A DNA stretch of 64,000 nucleotides from Cyathus striatus (taxonomy: Eukaryota; Basidiomycota; Agaricomycetes; Agaricales; Nidulariaceae). Below are positions 23,729 through 36,142 of this stretch, piece after piece. Position 1 is the first letter of the stretch. Each line of letters starts with the position of its first letter. The notes below the pieces were generated by a model. It made no database searches, was not told the DNA's origin, and saw nothing but the letters and a program-made list of their open reading frames with translations. The stretch lies in NCBI GenBank assembly GCA_025738555.1, contig JAOVFP010000008.1, forward strand, positions 1,488,001 through 1,552,000, in the 5' to 3' direction. A program made the position numbers and the translations under genes.

Positions 23729-24943
23729 ATGAAGCACAACCCGAGCAATGCACTAGACGAGTCAGGCCTCAAGCCTTTTCATCCCGCCTCCCACCTCGTC
23801 ATTCACTTCCTCTTCTTCCTCGGTCTATTACCTCGTTCACGGGCAACAAGAGCTGTTCTATTTCTCCCAATCCTGCTTTATTCGACATATATATTGTTTT
23901 ATAGGACGGTCGGGATAGAAGACGTGGTATCGTTTTCGATCATAGCTCAAACTGTGTTTCGAGCATCAGATGCACTTGTTTTAAGTGACGTCTCTGAGCT
24001 AAAGCGCGTTGGACAGAGTCAGGACACGAATCAGTTGGGGATTTGGGAGCGAGCTAAATGGGCACTAGACTTCTTGTTTAGTATCCGCCGAGTAGGCTGG
24101 ATGGATGAACCTAAGCATGTTCTCCCTCCTCGACCTGCTGATTCAAGATGGCAATTTGTACGCTCGAGTATTGCCAAGTGCTTTTGGTATATTATTCTTG
24201 CCGACTTTGCGCAAACGCTCGTTTGGTATTATCCTGTGGATGAGTGGCGGGAAAGCTCGATTAAGGGCATCGGACTAAGGGTGTTAGGCACCACCGTACT
24301 TGCTTCGGTGTCATGGTCAATGATGAGTTTAATATACTCAGCTCTTGCTATAATATGCGTCGGGGGAGGCCTCTCAGATGCAAGAGAGTGGCCGCCGCTT
24401 TTTGGGAATTTGACTGATGCATATACTGTGGGTCGGTTTTGGGGGTATGTTCTCTTTTATGTCACTTTCTGAAGATTCACTGACGATGCTTGTAGGCGAA
24501 CATGGCACCAGATCTTTCGTCGTGTTGTCTCAGTTCATGGGGACTTCATTGCATTTCGACTCTTCGGTCTTCAGAAGAACTCCATCCTCGGCGCGTGTGT
24601 TCAGCATTATGTTGCATTTGCCATCTCAGGAATTAGCCATAGTGCAGCTGAATACGGGCTACTGCGCTTCATATCCCGGAAATACCATCACTCGATGCTG
24701 TTTTTCTTTCTGCAGGCGACAGTAACCATATTCGAACGAGCGGTTATTAAGTTATTGGGACTTAAAGCTGGCATATGGACACGGGCAATAGGATATGTGT
24801 GGACATTTGTCTGGCTGACGATTACGTTTCCTCCGTGGTTTGATTCAAACATTCGTTATGGATCAGGCGTTCATGTTGGAGTTTGGAAGACTGGGAGTAT
24901 GACGAATTTTATATGGAGCGGAAAGTGGAATTATGGGATCTAA
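23729..24943 (+). CDS. Wax-synthase-like membrane O-acyltransferase, copy 3
   Basis: Exons 23729-24444 and 24496-24943 (51-nt phase-2 intron in the RFWG Gly codon) give 387 residues. Subgroup with copy 4: it starts MKHNPSNALDESGLKPFHPA. Family marks: VIHFLFFLGLLPRSR, HVLPPRPADSRWQF (Asp replaces the usual PTES), YTVGRFWG/RTWHQ, and SGISHSAAEYGLL, where the His is kept but the following Ala is Ser. Exon 2 is open from the splice site even though its first ATG is deep inside. It is an intact membrane enzyme by sequence, expected to use acyl-CoA and an alcohol acceptor. It lies just upstream of the GH31 gene on the same strand. Confidence 0.85.
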
Positions 24944-25335
24944 TTGATACGGGTATCAATGCAGAGATGATATTTAACAGACAACCAGCTTTTAACTGTA
25001 CATTCTGTAGAGGGTAGGGTCGTTGTAACGAAATTCGCCGATAATCGGCTTTAAATTTTAATGAAACTCCGAAGCTTCAATATCTGCCGTTACCATACCC
25101 AAACCTTACCCCCATCCTTCATTGCGAAGTCCAGAAGGCTTGCACTTGCCACTACTTCTTGCCCATCCTTTACTTCAAATGAACTTAACAATGGTCAGAT
25201 GTACGCTCTCACCGCATATATCGCCACAATGCCTTTGGAAAGGCTAATGGAATCGGACCGATTTAACCCCTTGGGAGGAGTATTAAAGACTTTGAATCGT
25301 TAACAGCACCCACCCCCCTAACGTTGCCTTCCGCC
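24944..25335. other. Intergenic region before the GH31 gene
   Basis: No gene is seen. The GH31 promoter must lie here; I see no clear TATA box. Confidence 0.4.
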
Positions 25336-28300
25336 ATGTCCATGTCAAGGCTTGGGCTTCGATTTGCAATTTTCTCTGCATTATTTCTTGTCTCCTGGAT
25401 TGCAGGAGTCGCCAATGGCGCAGAGGTGGACCCTGCTGTTCTCAAAGCGTGTCCAGGCTACCAAGCAACCGATGTGAAAACACAAAGCAATGGCCTTACT
25501 GCCCAACTTCAGCTAGCTGGAAGAGCCTGCAATGTCTTTGGAAGTGACCTGCCTGTGTTATCCTTGGATGTCGTCTATGAAACTGGTGAGCACGCTTGTC
25601 ATCATAATTTGTTCTCGCGAATACCTTCTACCTGCAGTGGATCGCATTCATATGAAGATCAAAGATGCAAAGTCGCAACGCTACGAAGTTCCAGGGTCTG
25701 TCGTTCCGCGACCTAATGCCACTCATGGGGTAACGTCCAAATCGGCAAATATCGTGTTTGAGTACACCACCTCACCGTTCTCGTTCACCATCAAGCGAAG
25801 GCAAACAGGAGAAGTAATCTTTTCTTCGGTCAACAACCCCATCATCTTCGAGCCTCAATACCTCCGCTTAAGGACCTCCCTGCCAGATAGCCCTAATATA
25901 TACGGCTTGGGAGAGCATACGGAACCGTTCCGACTTCCCCCTGAAAACACCACTAGAACTCTATGGAGTCGAGACGCCTTCGGTATTCCTCCAGGCACTA
26001 ACTTATATGGGAATCATCCAATATACTTCGAACATCGTACTACCGGGACGCACGGTGTTCTTCTACTCAATTCCAACGGTATGGATATAAAACTACGCAA
26101 AGACGTCTCAACCGGGTACTCCCTGGAGTACAACGTGATTGGAGGTGTATTCGACTTTTACTTTCTTTCTGGGAGCACTTCAGATCCAGTTGAGGTAGCA
26201 AGGCAATATGCGCAAATTGCTGGGCTTCCCGCTGAGGTGCCGTGCTGGTCTTTCGGGCTGCATCAGTGTCGGTTTGGATATAAAGGTTAGCTAACTTCAC
26301 GGTCGGTTCCGTTACATCTGGCTGATTCGATAGAGCAGATTACGTCGACGTCGCGGGTGTAATCTCTAATTATTCTGCTGCTGGTATTCCGCTTGAGACA
26401 ATGTGGACTGATATTGGTACGTATCGCTGTGCTGTAGAATGTTAAAACAAACATACTAATGTACAGTTAGATTACATGGATAGACGACGTATATTCACAG
26501 TAGACCCAGTCTACTTCCCCTTAGATCGCATGCGCGAGATCGTAAAGTACCTCCATGACCACAATCAACGCTATGGTACACCCCCCTTTATCTTCCTGCC
26601 AGAGTATTATGTCTAACATCACAGTAGTCCTAATGACTGACCCAGCTGTTGGGGTCATAACTGACAACTACGGTCCCTATACCCGTGGTAAAGCACTCGA
26701 TGTCTGGCTCAAAGCAGCCAATGGATCCGACGAACTAGGAGTTGTCTGGCCAGGTGTAACCGTATTTCCTGACTGGTTCCATCCTAAGGTCGCAAAGTAC
26801 TGGAATGGTGAGTTCCAGCGCTTCTACAATCCTGATACTGGACTCGATATCGATGGAGCATGGATTGATATGAATGAACCTTCGAGTTTTTGCGAATTGC
26901 CGTGTGATAATCCTTGGGAACAGGCGGTACAGCTGAATTTTCCACCTCCGAGGACGAATCCTCCACCTCCGCCTGATGCGCCGATCTTCGGGAACGATAC
27001 GAAGTTGCGAAAGAGGGACGAGTTGGATCTGCTTGATCCTCCTTATAAAATTAATAATGCTGCCACTGGGGGACAGCTTTCTAGCAGAACTGCCTCTGTC
27101 AGCGATATTACATTGTTTTTACCATTGCAGTACTGATATACATCATTCAGAGTAATGCTAAACATGCCAACGGACTGGTCGAGTACGATACTCACAACCT
27201 CTTTGGGACCATGATGTCCATTGCTACCAGGGATGCTCTGCTCACTCTCCGTCCTGGAAAACGCACACTCGTTATCACGCGTTCAACATTTGTTGGTGCC
27301 GGAGCACACGTTGGGAAGTGGCTTGGTGATAGTTTGAGCCTATGGGAACATTACCGGTTCTCGATCGCTGGTATGCTTGGGTTTGCTTCTGTATATCAGC
27401 TTCCGATGGTGGGGAGTGATATTTGCGGTTTCTGTACGTTGTTTTTCTGCTTTTGCTTGCTTATATGCTAATAATGTTGCGGGAATAGCTGGAAACACGA
27501 CCGAGACGCTATGCGCTCGATGGGCCACACTGGGTTCATTTTATCCGTTCATGCGAAATGTGCATGTGGTCTCTGTTCTTATATTGAATCCCAACTGATA
27601 ACTGGTGTCTTAGCACAATGATGACATATCAAACAGCCAGGAGTTTTATCGCTGGCCTATAGTGGCTGCCGCGACTAAGAATGGTATAGACATTAGGTAC
27701 ATACCTCTCTCATGTCTCATCTTCTGCTATTTCACACTTACTACTAAAATATTTCAGATATCGTTTACTTGACTACATATACACTGCATTCCATCAAGCC
27801 CATGTCGACGGAACACCTGTGCTAAATCCCCTCTGGTTCAAGTACCCCAAGGACTCTGCTACCTTTGGCATTGACCTCCAGTTTTTCTATGGTAACTCAA
27901 TCCTTGTTTCGCCTGTCACCGAGGAAAACTCAACCTCCGTCAATATCTATCTACCTAAGGACATCTTCTATGATTTCAGGACTCTTTCTCCTGTCCAAGG
28001 ACAAGGTTCCACCGTGCAGCTAAACAACGTCAGTTTTACAGATATTCCAGTACACATCAAGGGTGGCTCTATCTTGCCATTGCGAACGAAGTCTCAGATG
28101 ACTACTGCTGAGCTGCGTAAGACAAACTTCGAACTTGTCATTGCCCCTGGCATAGACGGCAAGGCTTCAGGTGAACTTTATTTCGATGACGGAGAGTCCA
28201 TTGAAAACCCCACCTCCACGACCGTCAAGTTCTCATTCTCCGATAGGACGCTGACTGTTTGCGGCTCCTACAGCTTTCCAATAGGTGCCAAGGTAGCAAG

Positions 28301-28457
28301 TGTTAAATTCTTGAATGTTAACAGCGCTCCCAGCGTGGTCAGGACAGATCGGGGAATGCTGCATTCTTCCCAGGTTAGCTATGATCCGGAGAGGATGGTA
28401 ATAGCTGTCAGGACTGAACTGGATTTTACTCGTGAAATTTCTATACAATATATCTGA
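25336..28457 (+). CDS. Secreted GH31 alpha-glucosidase
   Basis: Nine exons: 25336-25585, 25638-26285, 26339-26416, 26471-26575, 26625-27097, 27151-27433, 27489-27559, 27614-27696 and 27758-28457. They keep one frame for 896 residues, the usual length for fungal secreted alpha-glucosidases. A signal peptide ends near GVANGAE. The nucleophile motif [12 protein letters not shown] is present. [11 protein letters not shown] then [12 protein letters not shown] covers the acid/base loop region, and [16 protein letters not shown] follows. A Pro-rich insertion ([14 protein letters not shown]) follows the nucleophile, as in other fungal members. Role: releases glucose from the non-reducing ends of alpha-glucans outside the cell. 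No frameshift. It sits inside the acyltransferase array, between copy 3 and the 28.7 kb relic. Confidence 0.93.
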
Positions 28458-28745
28458 CCAAACCATATTCAAGCTTTTAATATTATGTATAGGTCACATT
28501 GGCAGCACCAAAATGAACATTTATGCTTTTGTTACACGGAATCATCTAAATTTCATATGCAATCTTCCACGATTTATTTGATGCAAGCTAGCCTACATAG
28601 GCTAGTCCTCGCCGATCAAGCGCTCGAGCACATTAGACTTGATATAGAAGGATAATCGATAAGGACCTCTGCGAATGGACTTGGATAGCCCCATACATAC
28701 CTTCTTGCATTTACCTTATTCACTTCACTCATCTACTTACGCAAC

Positions 28746-28925
28746 ATGAACGTCGACGCAAACAATCTGCTTAATGATGCAGTGCCCAAGTATCTGCATC
28801 CCTCCTTTCACCATTCCGTGGATCGATCAACTGTAACAGGTCCGATTCGTCCAATGCAATCCGTTGAAATTTGAAAGACAGGAAGTTTTACAAACTTATT
28901 ATGGACAGGAAAGTGTAAATAATCA
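28746..28925 (+). pseudogene. Internally deleted wax-synthase-like gene
   Basis: The ATG at 28746 begins MNVDANNLLNDAVPKYLHPS, close to copy 4 (MKVDSGNVLNDAELKFLHPT). The leader before it (TACTTACGCAAC) also matches copy 4. At about 28860 the sequence jumps to the gene's last codons: AAAGACAGGAAGTTTTACAA...TGGACAGGAAAGTG corresponds to 31085-31130. About 1.1 kb including the intron and all catalytic motifs is missing. Non-functional. Confidence 0.7.
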
Positions 28926-29927
28926 GTTATCCAATTCCAGCTCTTCCCCTGGTAAGGCTAGTAAACGTACTCGTTCGGAGTGTCACGATTGGTCTTCACA
29001 TGGAAGAATAAGCAAGGACCGAGAGCTCAGCCTCAGCGGTGAGAAGTATCGCATTGACGTGGTATTAATCTAATTTCATCTGACACTGCCAGTAGATGCC
29101 CGCATATTTTTACATAAATACCTTCTTACATTGGATAGCTTTCCACAGCGTTTAGAATCCTAGATTATTTTTCTAAACTTAAGCGAGCGTTGTTCGGAAG
29201 AAAGTAGAATTTATTTTTAAACCGTAACGCGAGACAGCATACATCGTAAGTAGAAACTATAACAAATACCCTGAGTCATGTTCCTGAGAGCTTAATCTTA
29301 TCGCACCATTGATGAAGAGCTTTATTCAACCTGTGGACATTCGCAAAGGTTTTACTAGTCTGTTATTGCATAGGTGGTACTGTACAGTACACGGAGCAAT
29401 TAGTTTATAGGTCTTAGTTGCGTCTTAATGTAAATGTCTTAAGTATGAGTATCAGATATTTTATGCTTAATTTAGTGTACATTCCGAATAAGGTGCTGTA
29501 GACCTGAGAAACAATATACTTAGAAAGTTACACTCAATGAGGAGTAGTTCAAGAGCTATCGTTGTTGAACGCAAGTTGAACATTGACAACGTTGAAGAGT
29601 GCTAGTGATATGCCAGTATATGTCGAAGGGACATGATAGCATTTTGATAACGAGGATGCACCGAATCGGTTGACGTCGGATCTCGAAAAAATGTTTAGAG
29701 ACGGTGTTTAGAACTAGAAGAGGGGGGGGAGGCCTCTTCCAGATGCGCCACCTTGGATGGGGATGGTTTCAAGATCAGCTGTCAATGTGTACCGATTCGT
29801 AAAATGGCATTTCGGCTCATCTTGCTTAAGACGTTTAGAAATTTAATCTGTGTTTCTAAACCCTGTGGAAAGTCACCCATTTACTTACCTTATTCATTTC
29901 TGTCCTTCCACCCTCTACCTACGCAAC
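28926..29927. other. Intergenic DNA upstream of acyltransferase copy 4
   Basis: No gene is seen. The last 50 bp before the ATG match the leader of the 28.7 kb relic. I see no TATA box as clear as those of the other copies. Confidence 0.45.
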
Positions 29928-31144
29928 ATGAAGGTCGATTCGGGCAACGTGCTCAATGATGCAGAACTCAAGTTTCTGCATCCCACTTTTCACCTTGTCA
30001 TTTATTTTCATTTTTTCCTCGGTTTATTATCTCGTTCGCGAATAACACGTGTTTTGATATTCGTCCCCATCTTGGTTTCGTCGATGCATGCGTTGCTCTA
30101 CAGGACGGTTTCCAAAGATAACCTGATGTCTTTTCTTGTCATCGTTCAAACTGTGCTGAGAGCATCGGATGTGCTTGTTATCAATGATGTCTCCAGGCTA
30201 AGGGTTGTTGGACAGAATCAGGAAACGAATCAGTTAGGGATTTGGGACAGGGTGAAGTGGGCATTTAACTTCTTGTTCAGTTTCCGACTAGTCGGATGGA
30301 TGGAAGAGCCCCGGCATATCCTCCCTCCTCACCCGACTGAGTCGAGATGGAAATTTGTACGCTCAAGAATTGTGAAGTGCTTGTGTTACATTGCAGTTAG
30401 CGACTTCGCGCAAACTATGATCGAATACATACCTGCGGATGGATGGCGCGAAACCTCGATCAAGGGAATTGGAGCGCGACTGCTACTCACTATTATAATT
30501 GCCATGGTGGCATGGTCTTTCATAATCTTGCCCTACACTGTCATTGCTACCGTTGCTGTTGGGTTTGGTCTCACAGATGCAAGCGAATGGCCATCATATT
30601 TTGGAAAATGGAGTGATGCATACACCGTGCGCAGATTTTGGGGGTAAACCTTTAATTCTTTCCTTGCATAGGATCTTCTAAGTCTTCTTGTAGGCGGACA
30701 TGGCACCAGGGCTTACGTCGCATTGTCTCCACTCACGGGGACGTTGTCGCATTTCGACTCCTACGTCTTCAGAAAAAGACCTTTTGGGGGACTAATGTCC
30801 ACCGTTATGTTGCCTTCACCATTTCAGGCATTATCCATGCTGCCTTAGACTATGGGATCCTCCGCTCAGGATTTTGGGAGCGCCAAACATCCCTGACATT
30901 TTTTATTCTTCAGGCGACAGTGATCATGTTCGAGCAAGAGGTTGGAAAGTTTCTGGGGTTGAAACCTGGAAAATGGACAAGACGAGCGGGATATGTGTGG
31001 ACATTTTTGTGGTTTACGTTGACATTCCTTCCGTGGTTGGATCTACAGATTCGGTTTGGTCAAGGAATTCATATCGGAATTTGGAAGACAGGAAGTATGA
31101 CAACCTTTTTATGGAGAGGAAAGTGGACATATGAAGCACTTTAA
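29928..31144 (+). CDS. Wax-synthase-like membrane O-acyltransferase, copy 4
   Basis: Exons 29928-30643 and 30694-31144 (50-nt phase-2 intron) give 388 residues. Start MKVDSGNVLNDAELKFLHPT was chosen by alignment with copy 3 and the 28.7 kb relic; the longer upstream frame begins at a non-ATG codon. Motifs: FLGLLSRSRITRV, HILPPHPTESRWKF, YTVRRFWG/RTWHQ, SGIIHAALDYGIL (catalytic-type His kept), KPGKWTRRAGYVWTF. Multiple hydrophobic segments fit an endoplasmic-reticulum membrane enzyme. It appears intact. Subgroup with copy 3 and the deleted relic, which lies 1 kb upstream in the same orientation. Confidence 0.86.
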
Positions 31145-32002
31145 CCTATTATTCTATTTGTTGTCCTTCTCCATTTAATATATCAACACCGTGACTCAAC
31201 ATGAAGAGTATTGCGGGAGGTGTGTTACAGAAAATGGTTAGGTATCAAAATTTCACCTGGTACTTACACTTGGGGAAATCATTAGGGGAAATCAAACTAG
31301 CCCTCTTGGCAAAACGAAACGATTGGCGGTCGAAACAAAACATTTTCCCACGGAAACAAAAGACGTCGTTTCGAGGCGATCTCGTTACGAGCGTACCTAG
31401 TCGATGTTGTGTCGGAGCTTGAAGTTGAAGTAAGCGACTGCGGCTCACTCGGACTCGGAGGTGCACGCGGCGTGAACTCCTTGACTCACTCGGAATCAAC
31501 TTCAATCCCAGATGGAACTCCGCTGGAGCCATCAGCCATTTGTTTCGATACGATGTGGGGGTGTCAGACCTCGGTCGAAACTAAACGAAGTTCCCACGCA
31601 ACAAAAAAAATGCTTGGCACAACAAATGAGCCAAGTTTGATTCCCTGAAATTACTACACAGTCTCTGGTTTACTGGATTTTCGTCGTACTCCATGCATCT
31701 CTGCGAGTATGGGAATATGTTAACAGATGTGATGTAAGTGTATTTAGTATGTCGACAAAAGGACAAGCCGAGCAAACAGCGATTATTCGCACGAGTACGT
31801 AACCGGGAAGTTCCCCAGTTATCCCGGAAGACCGCCAGGCCTGTCAGATTTTCAGACTTCAGTGTAAGCTTACTTGGAGTTTCTTGATGAATCACACTAC
31901 ATACATAAGGGGATCCTATAGCTTTAAATACCTTCTGGCATCTTTCCTATTCATTTGGATTCCCTTCTTGGGCCCCTACAGCCATTATCCCCACACGTTG
32001 AA
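31145..32002. other. Intergenic DNA between acyltransferase copies 4 and 5
   Basis: No supported gene on either strand. A TTTAAATA box at 31923-31930 precedes copy 5. Confidence 0.4.
31923..31930 (+). promoter_or_regulatory. TATA-like box of acyltransferase copy 5
   Basis: TTTAAATA lies 80 bp before the ATG of copy 5, a little further upstream than in the other copies. Confidence 0.4.
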
Positions 32003-33200
32003 ATGGCGAACGGCGACGATCCAAGGCTAGGACTCAAGCTTCTAAACCCGGCTGTATACTCCATCCCTCTATACTGTTTCTTCTACCTCGGCCTCGTATC
32101 ACGCTCACGTGTAATCCGTGCATTCCTATTCATCCCTATCTTCGTCATCTCGGTATACGCGTGGTTCTACACCACCAGCGGACTAGACGACAATGCGATA
32201 TGGTCGCTCATAGGGCAAACCTTTTTCATGGCCTCCGATGCGTTTCTGATAAACGACGTTTCCAAGCTCAAGCGCGTCGGACAGAAGAAGGACACGAATG
32301 AACTTGAGTTCTGGGAACGATCTAAAAGGGCAGTTGATTTCATGTTCAACTATCGACAACTCGGGTGGACGCACGAGCCTCGACATATCCTCCTCCTCAT
32401 CCTACCGAATCGAAATGGCAGTTCGTACGCTCGAGGATAGTCATGTGTTTGCAGTATTTTGCGATATGTGACGTTGCGCAGACGTTGACGTGGTATATAC
32501 CTGTCGGAAACTGGCAGGAACACTCGATGAGGGGGGTAGGGTTGAGGTTGTTGCACACGGCGATATATGCTGCAGCGGGATGGGCTGGCTTCGCTATGGT
32601 GTATACCATGGCTGCTATCGTATTTGTTGGGCTTAATGTCTCAGATGCGAGCGAATGGCCGCATGCATTTGGGAAATGGAGCGATGCGTATACTGTCCGT
32701 CGGTTCTGGGGGTGAGATGACATATTTTCTTCGTGTAAGACTCACTAAACACCTGTAGGCGCGTATGGCATCAGAATCTACGTCGTATAGTCTCAGCGCA
32801 CGGGGACTTTATCGCCTTCCGCATCCTCTGCCTCAAGAAAGATACTTTCATCGGCACGAATGTCCAGCGTCACATTGCTTTCGGGATATCAGGTATTATG
32901 CACGCACTGGGTGACTACGGATTGCTCCGTTCCACATTTTGGGAACGCCACTCTTCAATGAAGTTTTTCGTTCTGCAGGCGACAGTGATCATGGTTGAGC
33001 AGGAGGTGGGGAACATGTTGGGGATTAAAGCGGGCAAATGGACGAGGAGATTGGGTTATGTGTGGACGTTTTGTTGGTTTGCTCTGGTGTTTCCTCCGTG
33101 GTGTGATCATAAGATTCGGGTGCCGCCTGAAGATATATCCCCTGGATATGGGAAGACGAGGAGTGTTACGAATTATTTGTTGACTGGAAAGTGGGATTAG
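32003..33200 (+). pseudogene. Wax-synthase-like O-acyltransferase, copy 5, frameshifted
   Basis: Exons 32003-32711 and 32759-33200 (47-nt phase-2 intron). The frame breaks at about 32389-32398, in the conserved LPPHPTES loop: the bases fit loss of one C from a CCC run. Apart from this the gene is complete (about 383 residues): FYLGLVSRSRVIRA, YTVRRFWG/RVWHQ, SGIMHALGDYGLL with the catalytic-type His. The start MANGDDPRLGLKLLNPA is the ATG; a longer frame starts only at TTG. Purifying-selection marks elsewhere in the gene and the homopolymer context make an assembly error a serious alternative to true inactivation. Subgroup with copies 1 and 2. Confidence 0.8.
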
Positions 33201-33372
33201 GATGTACCGCGTGTGGTACGGTGTATGTAATACTGTCACTTAACTATCTCGAGTCTTGAGCTTAAAACCTTAACCTCTACTAAAGGTTTAAACTCAATGA
33301 ATCTATCTCACGGACCGGTTGTAAGTCATACCTATCATTACTCCTGTCAAATTTTGTATTGTGCTTACCTGC

Positions 33373-33380
33373 TATAAATA
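33373..33380 (+). promoter_or_regulatory. TATA box of acyltransferase copy 6
   Basis: TATAAATA lies 67 bp before the ATG of copy 6. Confidence 0.6.
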
Positions 33381-33439
33381 TCGGCTTTAGGATGAGCTAT
33401 CATTCTTCCTTTCCACTTAACTCCTCGAGCAAAAGTACC

Positions 33440-34708
33440 ATGCCTGTCAATGAGGATGTGGCCAGTACCGCCGTCCTCAGCGACACAGGCCTACGGCCCC
33501 TCCCACCATTCCTCCCACCTCTCACTCAGGCTCTCTTCTTCATTGGCCTTCTATCACGTTCCCGCGCAAGCCGTGTGGTGCTCTTCATTCCTATCGTCTG
33601 CATCTCGCATTATGTGCTATTCTACACCACAAAAGGGAAGGATATATCCGATATGGAGACTGCCAACTCGATAGCGTTGACGTTGTTGAAGGCTTCTGAT
33701 GCGTTGTTGATCAGTGATGTGGCGAAGCTTAGGCTTGTAGGGCAGAAGAAGAACACGAACGAGTTGGGGTTTGTGGAACGTGTCAAGTGGGCTTTGAAAT
33801 TCTTCTACTCCCCGAGGCAGATAGGATGGACACACGAGCTCAAATATGTGATTCCTCCCCATCCGACTGAGTCGAGGTGGAAGTTTGTACGGTCCAGGAT
33901 TGTCCATTGCTTGAGGTACTTTCTCCTCGCGGACATATTGAACACGTATATGTGTTACACTCCTGCGTTTTGGAGGAACGATATCTCGATTGCGGATGGT
34001 GGGATTGGGAAGAGAGTGCTGCATAGTGTGATGATGGTCTCGCTTTCGTGGGCGTTTTTTAATCTTATGTATACGATTATGGCTGTTGTGGCTGTTGCGG
34101 TGGGTCTTACGGATGCGAGTGAGTGGCCTGCGCTGTATGGGAGGATCAGTGATGGGTATACTGTGCGTCGGTTTTGGGGGTACGTTACCTTTTTGTATAA
34201 TGTTTTTATGGGACTAATGTATACTTGAAGACGCGTGTGGCATCAGAGTTTGCGTCGAGTCTTCACAGTTCATGGGGACTTTATCGCTTTTCGACTCCTA
34301 GGTCTTCGAAAAGATAGCTTTATAGGAAACACGGTGAACCACTACGTCGTATTCGCCCTCTCAGGCCTCCTCCATGCTATAACAGAATACGGCCTCTTCC
34401 GAGAAAAATACTGGGAGCTCAGCACTGCGATGTCATTTTTCTTTCTTCAAGCTACGATTATCATGGTCGAGCATCAAATTGGTAAGATGTTGGGGATAAG
34501 GAAGGTGGGCAAGTGGATGAGGCTGCTGGGGTGCTGTTGGACGGTTTGTTGGTTCGCGTTGACGTTTCCTCGGTGGGTCGATCCGCAGATTAGGTATGGG
34601 TTTCATGTGAGGTATGTGTTTTGGGAGAGGGGGGATAGTGTGGGTAGTTTGGTGAATTATTTGTGGATGGGGGAGTGGGTTATTCGGGTGCCGCCTGGTG
34701 CTCTGTGA
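33440..34708 (+). CDS. Wax-synthase-like membrane O-acyltransferase, copy 6
   Basis: Exons 33440-34179 and 34231-34708 (51-nt phase-2 intron) give 405 residues, the longest copy. Start MPVNEDVASTAVLSDTGLRP aligns with copy 7 (MSAPEDLASSALTESGLMP). Motifs: FIGLLSRSRASRV, YVIPPHPTESRWKF, YTVRRFWG/RVWHQ, SGLLHAITEYGLF with the catalytic-type His. Length is added by an insertion around SIADGGIGKRV, shared with copy 7, and by the C-terminal WERGDSVGSLVNYL. Codon third positions are richer in G than in copies 1 and 2. It appears intact. Probable endoplasmic-reticulum enzyme; substrate unknown. Confidence 0.86.
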
Positions 34709-35110
34709 TTACAGTACCCGACGATATGCACTTAGTAGTAGCGTTCTTGAAAAGATCAAAGGATTACAACGTTCCACTCAGTAGTTGCATACTAAAAGAT
34801 ATAGTGGAAGAAGGCTCTCAGGTTAGGCGCGCTGGTACTACAGGAGCAAGAAGAGCAAACAGAGAAAAGCTGAAAAAGGGAGGAAACACGTGAAATCAAA
34901 CTTAAATCGGAGCTTATAATTCCAACAGCAGCCTTGTTCTGAGCTGTTCATATGCCGACGGCATCCCAGCCGCCAACTCATCAACCGTCTCCTTGGCTCC
35001 CACATTTCATCTCCATCTAAACACCTTCCATTCCAATGCTCGAAGCCTTCTACTTGCAAGAAACCTTTCTTTTCTCCATACCACATCCAAGCTAAAGCGC
35101 TAACGTTCAA

Positions 35111-36142
35111 ATGTCCCCCTGCAATATCGCACTATCAGCAATCCGCGCCTCGAATGCAGCGTTCTCCCCTACCTATACTCCCACTGCACTGTTCATAGGG
35201 GGAACATCAGGAATCGGACGAGCGATGGCTGAAGTTCTCGGACGCGTAACGAAGGGAAACACGAGGATCGTCATCGTAGGACGAAATCGATCTGCTGCTG
35301 AGTCTCTTTTCAGTGCTATTCCTAAAGCGCCGGGGGTAGAACATGCTTTCATACAGTGCGATGCTACGCTTTTGAAGAATGTGCGTTCTACATCAGAGGA
35401 GGTGCTAACGACGTATCCCAAGATCAACTTTGTAGTTCTCACTACGGGGATTATGACTACACAAGGTCAGGATTTGACGGAAGAGGGAGTAGATAAGAAG
35501 CTCGCGTTGCATTATTATGCGCGGTGGGGGTTCATTAATTATCTCCTTCCTGCGTTGAGGAAGGCTAAAGAGGAAGGGGAAGATGCGAAGGTGTTGTCTG
35601 TGTTGGGTGCTGGGAGGGGTGCGCCTGTTGATTTGGATGATTTGGGGTTGATGAAGACGTATAGTACGACTAAGGCTGCTACTGCTGCTGAGGGGTATAA
35701 TGATCTGATGATGGAGGTTCGTCTCATCTCACCGTCTTCCTCCTTCCTTCGTCCTCTTCTATACACCCCTTTCTGACGCATCGAAAACGAGTAGGAATAC
35801 GCATCCCAAAACCCAGAAGTAACATTCGCGCACGCGACTCCGGGCGCAGTACGCACGAATCTACTTTCATCGTCACCTAGTTCCCTGCTACGACACACGG
35901 CACCCCTTGTAAACGCACTAGCCTACCCACTTACGGTATCCGCGGAGGAATGTGCCGAGCGTATGTGGTTTGGTCTTTTGAATGCTCCGAAGGGGGCGGT
36001 TAGGATTAGTGCGAAGGGGGATGAGATGGGTGCCGCTGGGAACTTGAAGGAGAAGGGGTATGTGGGGAGTGAGGCTGAGAGGAAGGCTGTGTGGGAGCAT
36101 TCGAGGGAGGTTGTTGGATTTAGCGTTTGGCGAGCTGAGTAA
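35111..36142 (+). CDS. Short-chain dehydrogenase/reductase
   Basis: Exons 35111-35716 and 35795-36142 (78-nt phase-0 intron) give 317 residues. ALFIGGTSGIGRAMAEVLG is the Rossmann nucleotide-binding loop (TGxxxGxG variant). IVIVGRNRSAAE, with Arg after the second strand, suggests NADPH. The usual NNAG is replaced by LTTGI. KTYSTTKAA supplies the YxxxK catalytic pair, with Ser in LSVLGAG/STTK context. The C-terminal half (FAHATPGAVRTNLL) matches fungal atypical SDRs that reduce carbonyls on small molecules. It lies between acyltransferase copies 6 and 7 on the same strand. An SDR could supply an alcohol for acylation, but that link is only proximity. Confidence 0.87.
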
